DNA of 64,000 nucleotides from Advenella kashmirensis WT001. Its GTDB lineage: Bacteria; Pseudomonadota; Gammaproteobacteria; Burkholderiales; Burkholderiaceae_B. Both the position numbers and the translations under genes were made by a program. Each line of letters begins with the position of its first letter. Position 1 is the stretch's first letter. The stretch is taken from contig NC_017964.1 in the NCBI RefSeq assembly GCF_000219915.2, positions 3,782,001 through 3,846,000 of the forward strand, read 5' to 3'. Below, piece by piece: positions 47,296-56,876 of this stretch. A model generated the notes under the pieces. It made no database searches. It was not told the origin of the DNA and saw only the letters and a program-made list of their open reading frames with translations.

Positions 47296-48158
47296 ATGAA
47301 TCTGAATGGCATTCTGGTACCCATGGTTACACCATTTGACTCGAATAACAAAGTCGATACCGCCCGTCTGAATGAACTGGCGCTGGCCTATATCGACAAA
47401 GGAGTGACCGGCCTGGTGACCTGCGGCACCACCGGGGAATATTACACTTTTTCGGAAGAGGAACGCGCCGCGGTCTTGCAGACAATCGCCCGGGCAGGCA
47501 AAGGCAAGGCGACATTAATCGCAGGAATCAGCGACCTGTCCGCCGAGGTAGCGGTACGCCGTGCACACGAGGCCAAGCGCCTGGCTACGACGGTCTGATG
47601 CTGTCGGTACCGCCCTATAGCCTGCCCAGCCAGGAGGGAATCATTGCATTTTTTGAATATGTCGCGTCAGCCACAGACTTGCCTATCATCATGTACAACT
47701 TCCCTGCGCGCGTCGGCGTCGAAATCGAGTTCGAGACGGTAGCGCGCCTGGCACGCCATCCCAACATCAAGGCGATCAAGGAAAGCAGCGGCAATTTCAG
47801 TCAGGCATTACGCATGATCCAGGCCAATTTCGATGATTTTCAGGTGATTTGCGGTTGTGATGATCAGCCAGTCGACTATTTTTTCTGGGGCGCCACCAGT
47901 TGGATTGCAGGTGCCGCGAATGTTTTCCCCGATGAACAAATTGCCTTGTTCAACGCAGCCGCCAGCAAGAATTGGGACACGGCAAAAAAAATCATGACCG
48001 ATATGTATCCGGCCATCCACTCCATGGAGTCTGGCAGCTACAACCAGAAGGCCAAAATCGGCTGCCTGCGCGGCACCTTCGACGCCGGCAATGTCCGTCT
48101 GCCGCTGGTCAATCTGTCAGACAGCGAAAAGCAGGAATTTCTTGCGCTGCTCAATTAA
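47296..48158 (+). CDS. DapA-family lyase, probable pyrroline-4-hydroxy-2-carboxylate deaminase, frameshifted
   Basis: Reconstructed length 287 residues. TIM-barrel DHDPS/NAL superfamily: MNLNGILVPMVTPFDSNNKVDTARLNELALAYIDKGVTGLVTCGTTGEYYTFSEEER, IIMYNFPARVGVEIEFETVARLARHPNIKAIKESSGN with the Schiff-base Lys. The frame breaks at 47583-47584; one more G gives AKRLGYDGLMLSVPPY. In hydroxyproline operons this family member deaminates the pyrroline to 2-oxoglutarate semialdehyde. RBS AAGGAG. It lies 13 bases before the aldehyde dehydrogenase gene. Confidence 0.88.
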
Positions 48159-48171
48159 ACCGGAGCGAGAG

Positions 48172-49653
48172 ATGACATTGAGCAAAAACACCATATTTGA
48201 ACAGGCGGCCCGGGCAGAACTCTGGGCCGGCCACCTGATACCGAATTACACCAGTACAGGTGGCAAACTGGAGAACCGCAGTCCGATCGACAATACGGTG
48301 ATCGGCCATATTGCCGACGGTGAGGCTCACGACATGGATGCGGCAGTAGCCGCTGCGCGCACTTCGTTTGTGTCGGGTGAGTGGTCGCAGCTTGCGCCGG
48401 CAGAACGAAAGCAAATCATGTTGCGCTGGGCCGCCCTGCTCCAGGAAAACCTGGAAGAGCTGGCGGCGCTCGACTGTATTGATGCAGGCAAGCCGATTAC
48501 TGAATGCCTTAACACCGATATACCGGCCACCATCGAGACATTTTACTGGTATGCAGAAATCATCGACAAACTGTTCGACAAGGTTGCACCTACCGGAAAA
48601 GAGGCATTGGGCCTGGTTGTCAGGGAACCCATGGGCGTCGTGGGCGTTGTCCTGCCATGGAATTTTCCTGCACAGATGTTCGCCTGGAAAGTGGCGCCCG
48701 CACTGGCTGCAGGCAATTCAGTTGTGGTCAAGCCGGCAGAACTGACCTCGCTCAGCGCCTATCGCATGGTGCAGCTGGGGCATCAGGCAGGCGTGCCGCC
48801 GGGTGCGCTCACACTGGTTTGCGGCCTGGGGGAAAAGGTAGGCGAAGCACTGGGCCGACATGATGACGTCGACATGGTCTCCTTTACCGGCTCCACCGAA
48901 GTGGGTCGTTATTTTCTGCACTATTCAGCCCAAAGCAATTTGAAGGAAATCGTGCTCGAGTGCGGCGGCAAAAGCCCGCAGATCGTTTTCGAAGATGCCG
49001 ATCTGGATGCCGCCGTGCCATCCATCCTTGCTGCCGCGTTCTGGAACATGAGTGAGAATTGCAGTTGTGGATCCCGGCTGATTGTACACGCGTCTATTAA
49101 AGATGCCCTTCTGGCCAGACTCAAGGCGGGACTGGCCGACTGGAAAGTGGGCGATCCGCGCGATGCAACCGTTGCCATCGGTCCAATGATCGAACAGGCC
49201 CATTTCGATAAGGTCAAAGCCTACCTGGACAAAACGCTGGCCCAGGGAGGCTCGCTGGTTGCAGGCGGCACTATTTACGAAGACCAGGGAAGCGGATGGT
49301 ATATCGAACCGACCATTTTCGACAATATCACACCTGAAATGGCCCTTTTCCAGGAGGAAGTATTTGGCCCATTGCTGGCCGTGACCAGTTTCAGCACGGA
49401 CCAGCAGGCCATTGAGCTTGCCAACAACTCCAGCTACGGACTGGCCGCCTCTTTTTACACGCGCAGCCTGAGCCGCGCCCATCACGTTGCCCGGGCAATC
49501 AAGGCCGGCACAGTGTCGGTTAACGGCTTCTCGGAAGGCAGCATTGCAACGCCTTTTGGCGGCTATAAGCAGTCCGGTTTCGGTGGTCGCGACAAGGGTG
49601 TAGAGGCACTTGACCAGTATCTGCAGACCAAAACCATCTGGTATGTGAACTGA
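48172..49653 (+). CDS. Aldehyde dehydrogenase, probable 2-oxoglutarate semialdehyde dehydrogenase
   Basis: 493 residues from the ATG at 48172, after GGAGCGAGAG. NAD(P)-dependent aldehyde dehydrogenase: VLPWNFPAQMFAWKVAPALAAGNSVVVKPAE, SFTGSTEVGRYF, catalytic Glu in VLECGGKSPQIVF, catalytic Cys in FWNMSENCSCGSRLIVH, and FGPLLAVTSFSTDQQAIELAN. The operon position after epimerase, oxidase and deaminase makes oxidation of 2-oxoglutarate semialdehyde to 2-oxoglutarate the likely step. A terminator follows 10 bases after the stop. Confidence 0.9.
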   Translation: MTLSKNTIFEQAARAELWAGHLIPNYTSTGGKLENRSPIDNTVIGHIADGEAHDMDAAVAAARTSFVSGEWSQLAPAERKQIMLRWAALLQENLEELAALDCIDAGKPITECLNTDIPATIETFYWYAEIIDKLFDKVAPTGKEALGLVVREPMGVVGVVLPWNFPAQMFAWKVAPALAAGNSVVVKPAELTSLSAYRMVQLGHQAGVPPGALTLVCGLGEKVGEALGRHDDVDMVSFTGSTEVGRYFLHYSAQSNLKEIVLECGGKSPQIVFEDADLDAAVPSILAAAFWNMSENCSCGSRLIVHASIKDALLARLKAGLADWKVGDPRDATVAIGPMIEQAHFDKVKAYLDKTLAQGGSLVAGGTIYEDQGSGWYIEPTIFDNITPEMALFQEEVFGPLLAVTSFSTDQQAIELANNSSYGLAASFYTRSLSRAHHVARAIKAGTVSVNGFSEGSIATPFGGYKQSGFGGRDKGVEALDQYLQTKTIWYVN

Positions 49654-49662
49654 CGGTATGAC

Positions 49663-49695
49663 AAGGCAAACCGGTATGTCCGGTCTGCCTTTTTT
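49663..49695 (+). terminator. Rho-independent terminator after the aldehyde dehydrogenase gene
   Basis: AAGGCAAACCGG and CCGGTCTGCCTT pair with one A-C mismatch around the loop TATGT, followed by a run of Ts. It separates, at least partly, the hydroxyproline enzyme genes from the symporter gene. Confidence 0.75.
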
Positions 49696-49763
49696 CACCC
49701 GCTTAATTACAAAAACTACGCTGGCAGAACGTGCCGCGAACGCTTGCAAAGGAGAAGTCAATT

Positions 49764-51218
49764 ATGGAGCAACTCGTCAATACCCTGGTCGGGTATATCT
49801 GGGGGGATACCCTCGTCTATCTTGCATTGGGTGTGGGTCTTTACTTTACTATCATCACCCGCGCCGTTCAGTTTAGATATTTTTTCGAAATGATTAGATT
49901 GTTGCGCGAACGCAAGGAATCGGCCGATGGCATCTCTTCCTTTCAGGCATTTTGCATGGCCCTATCGGGCCGCGTGGGCGTAGGCAATATTGCAGGGGTA
50001 GCCACTGCCATTGCGGCAGGCGGTCCGGGCGCCGTGTTCTGGATGATTGTGATGGCATTGCTGGGCGGCGCCAGTGCATTTATTGAATCGACCCTGGCTC
50101 AAGTGTACAAGGAGCGCGCAGACGATCAATATCGCGGCGGCTCACCCTACTATATCGAAAAAGGCCTGGGGCTAAAGGCTTTCGCAGTCGTGGCGGCCAC
50201 GGTCATTTGCCTTTCCTATGGCGTGCTGGTGCCTGGCATCCAGGCCAATACCATTGCCGAGTCCTTTTCCACCGCCTTCGGAATGCCTTCGTACATCACA
50301 GGCGCCATTGTGACAGCTTTACTCGGCCTGATCATCTTCGGAGGCATCAAACGTATTGCCCGGGTTGCCGATAAGGTCGTACCGGTCATGGCGATTGCCT
50401 ATGTCATATTGATGGTGATCATTCTGGGGTCGAATGCCGAAAAGATTCCCGCATTGCTGCAACTTATTGTCGCCAGCGCTTTTGGCGGTGATGCCGTTTT
50501 CGGCGGCATTGTCGGCACGGCCATTGCATGGGGAGTACGCCGGGCGGTATTTTCCAACGTCGCCGGCGCAGGTGAAGCCACCTTCAGCTCGGCTGCTGCG
50601 GAAGTCTCGCATCCGGCCAAACAAGGACTGGTACAGGGCTTTTCAGTGTATATCGACACGGTCATCGTATGCACCGCTACGGCATTGATGATCCTGATTA
50701 CGGAGTCATACAATGTCCTGCCACCCGGCGCCACATCGCCGCTGGTTGAACATGTACCAGGACTGGTTGCCGGCACTGCGTATACCCAGGCGGCGGTATC
50801 CACCGTATTTGCAGATTATGGCAGCGGTTTTGTCGCCATTGCTATCTTCCTGTTTGCCTTTACCACGCTGATGGCTTACTACTACATCGCAGAAACCACC
50901 ATGGTGTACCTGGACAGCAAGCTGCGCTATCCCATATTGAAAGTCATATTGAAAATTGTGTTTCTCGTTGTCGTTTATTTGGGCAGCGTCCAGTCGGTCA
51001 GCCTGATGTGGGGCCTGGGTGATATAGGGTTTGGCAGCATGTGCTACCTGAACTTTATCGCCATTGTCCTGTTGAGCAAACCGGCAATCAAGGTACTCAA
51101 GGATTATGATCGTCAGAAAAAAGCCGGCCTGAACCCTGTTTTTGACCCTCGGGTAGCCGGCGTAGACAATGCCGACTTTTGGATTGAGTACAGCGAAAAA
51201 GCCAATCAATCCCGTTAA
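49764..51218 (+). CDS. Sodium:alanine (AGCS) family symporter
   Basis: 484 residues from the ATG at 49764, after AAAGGAGAAG. Amino acid:sodium symporter in the inner membrane with about 10-11 helices. Family signatures: FQAFCMALSGRVGVGNIAGVATAIAAGGPGAVFWMIVMALLG, AIAWGVRRAVFSNVAGAGEATFSSAAAEVSHPAKQGLVQGFSVYIDT, and LFAFTTLMAYYYIAETTMVYL. It follows the hydroxyproline catabolic genes beyond a terminator on the same strand, so uptake of hydroxyproline or a related amino acid is plausible. Confidence 0.9.
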   Translation: MEQLVNTLVGYIWGDTLVYLALGVGLYFTIITRAVQFRYFFEMIRLLRERKESADGISSFQAFCMALSGRVGVGNIAGVATAIAAGGPGAVFWMIVMALLGGASAFIESTLAQVYKERADDQYRGGSPYYIEKGLGLKAFAVVAATVICLSYGVLVPGIQANTIAESFSTAFGMPSYITGAIVTALLGLIIFGGIKRIARVADKVVPVMAIAYVILMVIILGSNAEKIPALLQLIVASAFGGDAVFGGIVGTAIAWGVRRAVFSNVAGAGEATFSSAAAEVSHPAKQGLVQGFSVYIDTVIVCTATALMILITESYNVLPPGATSPLVEHVPGLVAGTAYTQAAVSTVFADYGSGFVAIAIFLFAFTTLMAYYYIAETTMVYLDSKLRYPILKVILKIVFLVVVYLGSVQSVSLMWGLGDIGFGSMCYLNFIAIVLLSKPAIKVLKDYDRQKKAGLNPVFDPRVAGVDNADFWIEYSEKANQSR

Positions 51219-51499
51219 CCGGCTCTGCATGGCAAGGGCAGTGGCGAGCGCTGACGGCCTGCACAGCAATAGGAGCAGATTGCTGATGAAACAGCCAAAC
51301 AAGCCCGCCACGCCAACATTTGCAGCGAATCAAAACGTTACATCTCCTCATTATTCCAAATGAAATAGCCGATTGAATGGTGTTAGTATAAAAAGTCGAT
51401 TTGGTGCTGCAGGAGCCTGTCGTTCACCACAAACCTGTCGCAACGGGCATTTACAGGTATCTTTTTTGCCTGTCGCCGTTAAAGAAAGGAGTTTCATAT

Positions 51500-51988
51500 A
51501 TGAGTAACACATTATTGAGAAGCAAAACTGCCGCCGCTTTTTTTGCAGTCAGCGCCAGCCTTGGCTCTGCCATGTTTCTCGCCAATAGCGCCGCGGCCCA
51601 GACAACGAATCAGGGTACCGGCCAGACCATGGAACAACCATCAGGACAGGCAGCACCGTCCACAGGCGGCCAGGGCATGCCTTCGGCCGCTATGCCATCG
51701 GCTGGTGGAGAAATCCCACAAGATCAACTGGTCAAGCTTGATCTGAACAAAGATGGCTCTGTTGCCAGAGAAGAATACAATCAGGCCATGGCTGCCGCAT
51801 TCAAAAACCTGGACAAGAACAGCGACAACGCGCTGACACCAGAAGAAGTTGGAACCATTCTGACGCCGGAGCAGTTTGCCGCAGTTGATGCCAACAAGGA
51901 CGGCAAGATCAGTAATGAAGAAATGGTCACTCAGGTCACCAGTGACTTTGATGCTGCTGACACCAATAAAGACGGTCAGCTCAAATAA
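51500..51988 (+). CDS. Exported EF-hand calcium-binding protein
   Basis: 162 residues from the ATG at 51500, preceded by AAAGGAG. Signal peptide about residues 1-34 (ends ANSAAAQ), then a Gln/Gly/Ser/Pro-rich linker to about residue 75. Four EF-hand-like loops follow: DLNKDGSVAREEY, DKNSDNALTPEEV, DANKDGKISNEEM and a final DTNKDGQLK. Probably periplasmic calcium binding; partner unknown. A strong terminator follows. Confidence 0.85.
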   Translation: MSNTLLRSKTAAAFFAVSASLGSAMFLANSAAAQTTNQGTGQTMEQPSGQAAPSTGGQGMPSAAMPSAGGEIPQDQLVKLDLNKDGSVAREEYNQAMAAAFKNLDKNSDNALTPEEVGTILTPEQFAAVDANKDGKISNEEMVTQVTSDFDAADTNKDGQLK

Positions 51989-52290
51989 GTGACGCCCGCA
52001 AAAACCGGGCATAAATCACAGTAACTACGGCCGACGTCACTGATACGGCCTAAAAAACACACCGTGCTGACAACACGGTGTGTTTTTTTATGGGCCGGAT
52101 TATTGTACGAATAAAAGACGCGTCACGACGGGGATGCCGACCCGCTACTGGCATGGACAGCGCTTGCAAAGCAGCACTTGGTCGATCACCGGCAACTAAG
52201 GCGGCACACCGGGAGCCAGTCGCTTGTCTTTAAAGGACCATCAAATTACTGTAATATGGTTCACCTAAGTTTTCTCTGGCCATAATCATA
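51989..52290. other. Intergenic region with terminator
   Basis: About 300 bases. It contains the terminator at 52052-52089; the remainder up to the DUF4105 gene shows no gene and only a promoter-like AT-rich end. Confidence 0.5.
52052..52089 (+). terminator. Strong rho-independent terminator
   Basis: AAAAAACACACCGTG (52052-52066) and CACGGTGTGTTTTTT (from 52074) form a perfect 15-bp stem around CTGACAA, ending in a T run. Symmetric A and T tracts make it work in both directions. Confidence 0.9.
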
Positions 52291-53277
52291 ATGATGATAA
52301 CGTTGGCATTCATTGTCATCGCCGTTTTTCTCTGGGGCACGCTGGCATTATGGGTGCAGTTCACCAGGCACAAAGCGCGTCGCCTACTGCTGATTACGCT
52401 GTGGACGCTGGTCAGCGCCCTCTTTATCGCCGCCCTGCTCTATCCTGACATTGATCCGTTGCAAACGATCGCCGGCATCACCTATACCCTATCAATACTG
52501 GCGCTGGTGTATTGGTGGCGGAATATTCGCGCCTCCAACGATCGCAACTGGATACCCGATGTATCCAGGCAGGTGCACGGCTCGCTAGCCGGCAACACCA
52601 TGACGATTGAAAACGTACGCAATTTCATATGGCATTCTCCCGAGCACTTTACCGAACAATGGGAGACCAGGCAGTACGATTTGAGTAAACTGGCCTCGGT
52701 AGACCTGGCCCTGTCCTACTGGAGCGGGCCGGCCATTGCGCACGCCCTGGTTTCTTTTGGTTTCAGCGACGACCAGTATCTGGTTTTTTCAGTCGAGATC
52801 CGCCGTAAAGTCGACGATGCGTTCTCTGAACTGGGTGGTTTTTTCAAGATGTATGAATTGAGTATTGTCGCGGCCGATGAAAAGGATGTGCTTTTCGTTC
52901 GCAGCAATATCCGTCAGGAAGACGGATATTTATATCGTGTGCATATGACGCCCGCGGCACGGCAATCGCTGCTGCTGGCCTATCTGGACGAAGCCAACCG
53001 GCTGATTCACACGCCACGCTTTTATCACACCATCACCGGCAATTGTACGACGCTGATATTTCGGATGATGGATCGCATTGTGCCCGGGCTGCCACTGAAC
53101 TGGCGACTGCTGGCTTCTGGCTACTTGCCGGAGTATCTGTACGAGGTCGGCGCCTTGCGAGGCGCCGATTCGGTCCAGGAATATCGCAGCCGCGGACGTT
53201 ATACAGATCGGGCACGCGCGCTTTCCGATAGCAGCGATTATTCACGCGTTATCCGCGACGGCGTACCAGGCATCTGA
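52291..53277 (+). CDS. DUF4105 (Lnb N-terminal periplasmic domain-like) membrane protein
   Basis: 328 residues. Two or three membrane helices within residues 1-75 are followed by a periplasmic domain with the DUF4105 pattern: GNTMTIENVRNFIWHSPEHFTEQWETRQYDLSKL, SYWSGPAIAHALVSFGFSDDQYLVFSVEIR (His151), and FYHTITGNCTTLIFRMMDR (Cys252). His then Cys is the order seen in permuted papain-like folds, and the domain occurs in Lnb, a lipoprotein N-acyltransferase. Enzymatic acyl transfer or amidase activity is thus possible. The facing gene at 53449-54782 has a similar His/Cys pair. Confidence 0.8.
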   Translation: MMITLAFIVIAVFLWGTLALWVQFTRHKARRLLLITLWTLVSALFIAALLYPDIDPLQTIAGITYTLSILALVYWWRNIRASNDRNWIPDVSRQVHGSLAGNTMTIENVRNFIWHSPEHFTEQWETRQYDLSKLASVDLALSYWSGPAIAHALVSFGFSDDQYLVFSVEIRRKVDDAFSELGGFFKMYELSIVAADEKDVLFVRSNIRQEDGYLYRVHMTPAARQSLLLAYLDEANRLIHTPRFYHTITGNCTTLIFRMMDRIVPGLPLNWRLLASGYLPEYLYEVGALRGADSVQEYRSRGRYTDRARALSDSSDYSRVIRDGVPGI

Positions 53278-53448
53278 ATTGCCGCGTGAACGGCTCGACC
53301 AAGCCATGATGAATCATGAGGATAGTGGGCAGGATCGGCTATCGCGCTGACCTATGATGATTGTCGGGGCGAACATCATAAAATCAAATAAGGCCGCCAT
53401 AAAGCGGAACTTTGTCCACCACAAGGCCCTGCGCACAGGTGCGCCAGC

Positions 53449-54782
53449 TTACCCGGAAATGGAAACATTCGATGCCTTGCTCTTGCGCAGCAAACGAGCG
53501 AACCACGGCGTACCGACCGGGTGCACCACGGCGCGCAACGCGCGTGCATAGTCCAGTGTCAGGCCCGGCGTCCAGGCCATGGTCGTCGCACGTTTTCTGA
53601 TCTGGGCCGCAATCCATAATTCGGGCATGACCATGACCCGCAACACCTCTTGCCAGGAGCGCGAAGCCCTGTCATGCAGCGCACCGTCCAGCGCAGCCTC
53701 CAGCGCATAACTGACTGAACTGGAACAATTGCGGTAAGTCAGATTGTAAATTTCATGCTGCCTGTACTCCTGCCAGAACCGCTGCAAACCGTCCGGATTG
53801 TAGGCATTGAATTTTACCTGCCAGTTTGATGGGCACCAGGCCTGTGATTCAGTGCTGTAATCCGGCTGGAATTGTCCCGGAACATCGTTATCGCGGGTCG
53901 CCTTGAGAATGCGAAAGAATTCGGAGGGAGAGCGGTCAATATCGGTACCCGGATAAAGGCTGATATAGGTGTCAGGCAGCATCTCCAGCGCCGCATGTCC
54001 CGTGGAGATCACGCCATTGATATCCACTGCCGCTATATACCGGTTAATGACCGGACGCGGAACAGGCGCGCCTTTGGATGAGCCTTCGGGGGTCCAGACA
54101 TGCACGGTCAGAGGCTCGCTATGGATCTGGCCGGACGGCGTGCTGTCATTGACAGGCCGTGACAATTGCGACTTGCGGATTTTGGGCAACACATCCGAAG
54201 GCACGAACAGCTCAAATACAGATGTGCCGTCCTTTAACTGACGCGCCCTTAAAAACACGTTCAGCGTGACAAGACCGCCCATCATGAGGGTGATGCCGAT
54301 AAAGACGGAAATCGTTGCGGAATAGTGGCTGGGATAAGGCCGAACATGAATAGGGCAAAGCCGATTTTTGCCAGGCCGAATCCGAATGCCGTACGCCAGC
54401 TGGGAAACCGAACCACCCATGCCGATGCCATCTGTAATAGGCCCATCACAAAATATGCCATGCCCAGGATAATGGCAAGCAGCATATTGCTGATGGTTTC
54501 GTTGGCAAGAATCAACAGCGAAATCAGGAAGAACCCGCCCCCCTTGAAATACAGCACCGCCTTTTGCGCGCCAATACCGCTGGAGGCCACGCTCAAGGTA
54601 ATCACACTTTCAATCAGCAGCAGCACACCGAATAGCGTCAATGGAAAATAACGAACACCATCGAACGCATCCACAAAAATCACCAGCCCGGCCAGTAGCC
54701 ACAAAAAGCCCATGATGCCCAGCAGGTACGCATTGCGACGAACGAAACTGGCGCCAAACAACAGCAAAGCAATCTGTATCAT
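53449..54782 (-). CDS. HdeD-like membrane domain fused to a papain-like His/Cys domain, frameshifted
   Basis: Reconstructed length 444 residues; one C restored in CCC (minus strand; GGG at 54331-54333) joins FMFGLIP to SHYSATISVFIGITLMMGGL. Residues 1-180 hold six or so helices of the HdeD/DUF308 type (LLFGASFVRRNAYLLGIMGFLWLLAGLVIF, GMAYFVMGLLQMASAW). The rest is a soluble domain with VINRYIAAVDINGVISTGHAALEMLPDTYISLYPG (His263) and YNLTYRNCSSSVSYALEAALDG (Cys353), suggesting a permuted papain-like fold near DUF4105. Function unknown. It follows the MASE1-PAS gene by 43 bases and is probably in one operon with it. Confidence 0.7.
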
Positions 54783-54825
54783 GACAGGCTCCAGCCAAAC
54801 ACGACGCTGGCACTGGATTTACGCA

Positions 54826-56097
54826 TCATGATTGCCCCCCTTGCCCAACCAGCCAGGTACCAACCAGAATGTCTTTGTCTGGCTCGCTGATAAGGACAGG
54901 CGCAGTCGCGCGGACCCAAATCCATTCGGATGTCGACGATTTCAATCGAAATTTGGCTGCCAGTTCAATACCTGATTTGCCATCATTTGCCGCCAGCAGG
55001 GCCGCAAGCGTAGAACGATCATCGGGGTGTGCCAAGGCCAGAATCTGCGCTACGCTGCCCATGGTTTCCGGGGCCGCTCCCAGCGCCTCGTGGATGCGGC
55101 CGTCCCAGTCCATATGCCCGCTGGCGGCTTCCAGGCGGTACATGAAAGCCGTTTCCTGGCGCTGCTCCTGAACTGCGCCATAACGCTTGACTGTCTGAGT
55201 AAAGACGCGCAGAAAAACGATCAGCAAAGCGGTACCCACCAAATAGCACTGCGCCAGCAAAAGTGACTCCCCGGGCCGCAGCGATCTGAGGAAAAACGGG
55301 CCCGTGCCTTGCGAAGAATGATAGATAACGATGGCGCCCAGGCATAGCAGGGCCGCCGAACCCATACGATTGCCGCAGGCAATGGCCGCTACCACGGCCA
55401 GAGCGACGGGGATTGCTGTCAGCGCAAACACCAGCGTGGCTCGCCAGGGAGCATGACGACGTGTGATATCCATCTGCTCGGCATCGAAAATGAACCATGC
55501 ACAAACTGCCATCAATACCAAGGCGGCCACGCCCACCACGAGCGCTTTGGTTCCGGTGTGGGTATGCCCAAGCTGGTAACCGCGTAACCCCATCACGACG
55601 GCGGTCAGGTAGAGCACGCCCGAGGCATGCGCCCCCCACCAGACCCAGACCAGGTCGTCAAATGGCGCATTGGCAATCAAGGTTAGCCACGCGGTACTCA
55701 GTACCGCGGCAATCGCAGTGACCACGAATGTAGCGACAATCCAGCGCAGCACGATCTGCAAGCCGTCTTTATTCTGAGCGTACCTGCTTACGACCCAGGC
55801 GGTGGTCATGTCCGAAGCCAGCGTAATAACCGCAAGCGGCACAGAGATGGCAATGTCATGCCCGAAATTGATATCCGCAATCAGATGCGCAATAAAAAAC
55901 GCCGCCAGCAGCCAGGGCCAGCGGCGGTAGTCGCTGACCAGAAAAGCGGCCACGCCAATACCTGCCGGAAACCAGACAAAACCCACGTGCGAGAGCGGAT
56001 CGTCCAGCATCAGGGAGAGATAGGCGGCAGCCCAATACACGACGGCCCATCCAAGGACAGCGGCGGCAGCGCGGATTTTTGGCTCGAACACAGACAT
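54826..56097 (-). CDS. MASE1-domain membrane sensor with C-terminal PAS, no output domain
   Basis: 423 residues from the ATG at 56097 (MSVFEPKIRAAAAVLGWAVVYWAAAYLSLMLDDP). Residues about 10-310 form the eight-helix MASE1 sensor (HVGFVWFPAGIGVAAFLVSDYRRWPWLLAAFFIAHLIAD). After a short helical linker the C-terminus resembles a PAS domain (AASGHMDWDGRIHEALGAAPETMGSVAQILALAHPDDRSTLAALL ... EWIWVRATAPVLI). MASE1 proteins usually end in GGDEF or histidine kinase domains; none is present here and no frameshift into one is seen. Upstream of the HdeD fusion on the same strand. Confidence 0.8.
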   Translation of the reverse strand: MSVFEPKIRAAAAVLGWAVVYWAAAYLSLMLDDPLSHVGFVWFPAGIGVAAFLVSDYRRWPWLLAAFFIAHLIADINFGHDIAISVPLAVITLASDMTTAWVVSRYAQNKDGLQIVLRWIVATFVVTAIAAVLSTAWLTLIANAPFDDLVWVWWGAHASGVLYLTAVVMGLRGYQLGHTHTGTKALVVGVAALVLMAVCAWFIFDAEQMDITRRHAPWRATLVFALTAIPVALAVVAAIACGNRMGSAALLCLGAIVIYHSSQGTGPFFLRSLRPGESLLLAQCYLVGTALLIVFLRVFTQTVKRYGAVQEQRQETAFMYRLEAASGHMDWDGRIHEALGAAPETMGSVAQILALAHPDDRSTLAALLAANDGKSGIELAAKFRLKSSTSEWIWVRATAPVLISEPDKDILVGTWLVGQGGQS

Positions 56098-56325
56098 ACG
56101 TTCCCGGTATATTGTTGTCACACTTTGCAATGCATGCAATATATCACGGACGTGATGGTTAGAGAATGGGCAACGTCACTGCTCGCCCGGCAACTGGTGC
56201 CAGAGAGGCACCGGACGCCGGGCTATCCCGCCCGGATTCGCCAGGCCCGGCGATTCGCCCCTGCCCTGTGACAGGCGCTTGCCTTGAACGAACCAAGGCG
56301 GGCGCCCGTTTCAGTCACAAAAAAC

Positions 56326-56758
56326 TTACCCCGTTTGCTTTTTGACCATCTCGCGAATTTCCTGCAAATGCTGAGTCGCCCTTTCACTGATGCTGGCCAT
56401 GGCTTCAGTCTGGGATCGGCGTGCGATCTCGGCCAGATCTTTCATATCAGCCAATGCTTTTTCGTAGGCCTTGCGCGCCAGTTCGGTTTGCGCAGCAGGG
56501 TTGGTGCCCGCGGTGCCAACTGCGCTGAATATCAGCCATCGCCTGCCGGAACATCTCAGCCTGCTTGGCGGCCAGTGCCTGCATACCATCATACACAGCC
56601 TTATTAGCCTGCACCAACGCGTCCACGTCCTTGCGCCGTGCGTCTGCTATCGCAGCAAGATCCAGTCCCGGAACCTGAAATTGTTCATACATTTTGCTTA
56701 GTTCAGCAAAAGGGTTGCCTGCACTCTGGTTTGCGTCGTCTTTCGTACTTTTAGCCAT
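56326..56758 (-). CDS. Phasin-like granule-associated protein, frameshifted
   Basis: About 143 residues when rejoined. First frame: FAELSKMYEQFQVPGLDLAAIADARRKDVDALVQANKAVYDGMQALAAKQAEMFRQAMADIQ. Second frame, about 56326-56525: TNPAAQTELARKAYEKALADMKDLAEIARRSQTEAMASISERATQHLQEIREMVKKQ. The joined, alpha-helical, Ala/Gln-rich protein matches the phasin family (PHA granule surface protein). The join at about 56525 needs one base removed or two added, unlike the other breaks. RBS AAGGAGACATGCC. PHA synthesis genes are not in the window. Confidence 0.75.
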
Positions 56759-56876
56759 GGCATGTCTCCTTGGTTTATAGATATATAGCGATGAACTTCA
56801 CAGTAAATTAACATGAAACGCGTGCACGCGGGAAAATGATGACTGCCATATGGGTCAACCGGCTACGGGATTTTGC

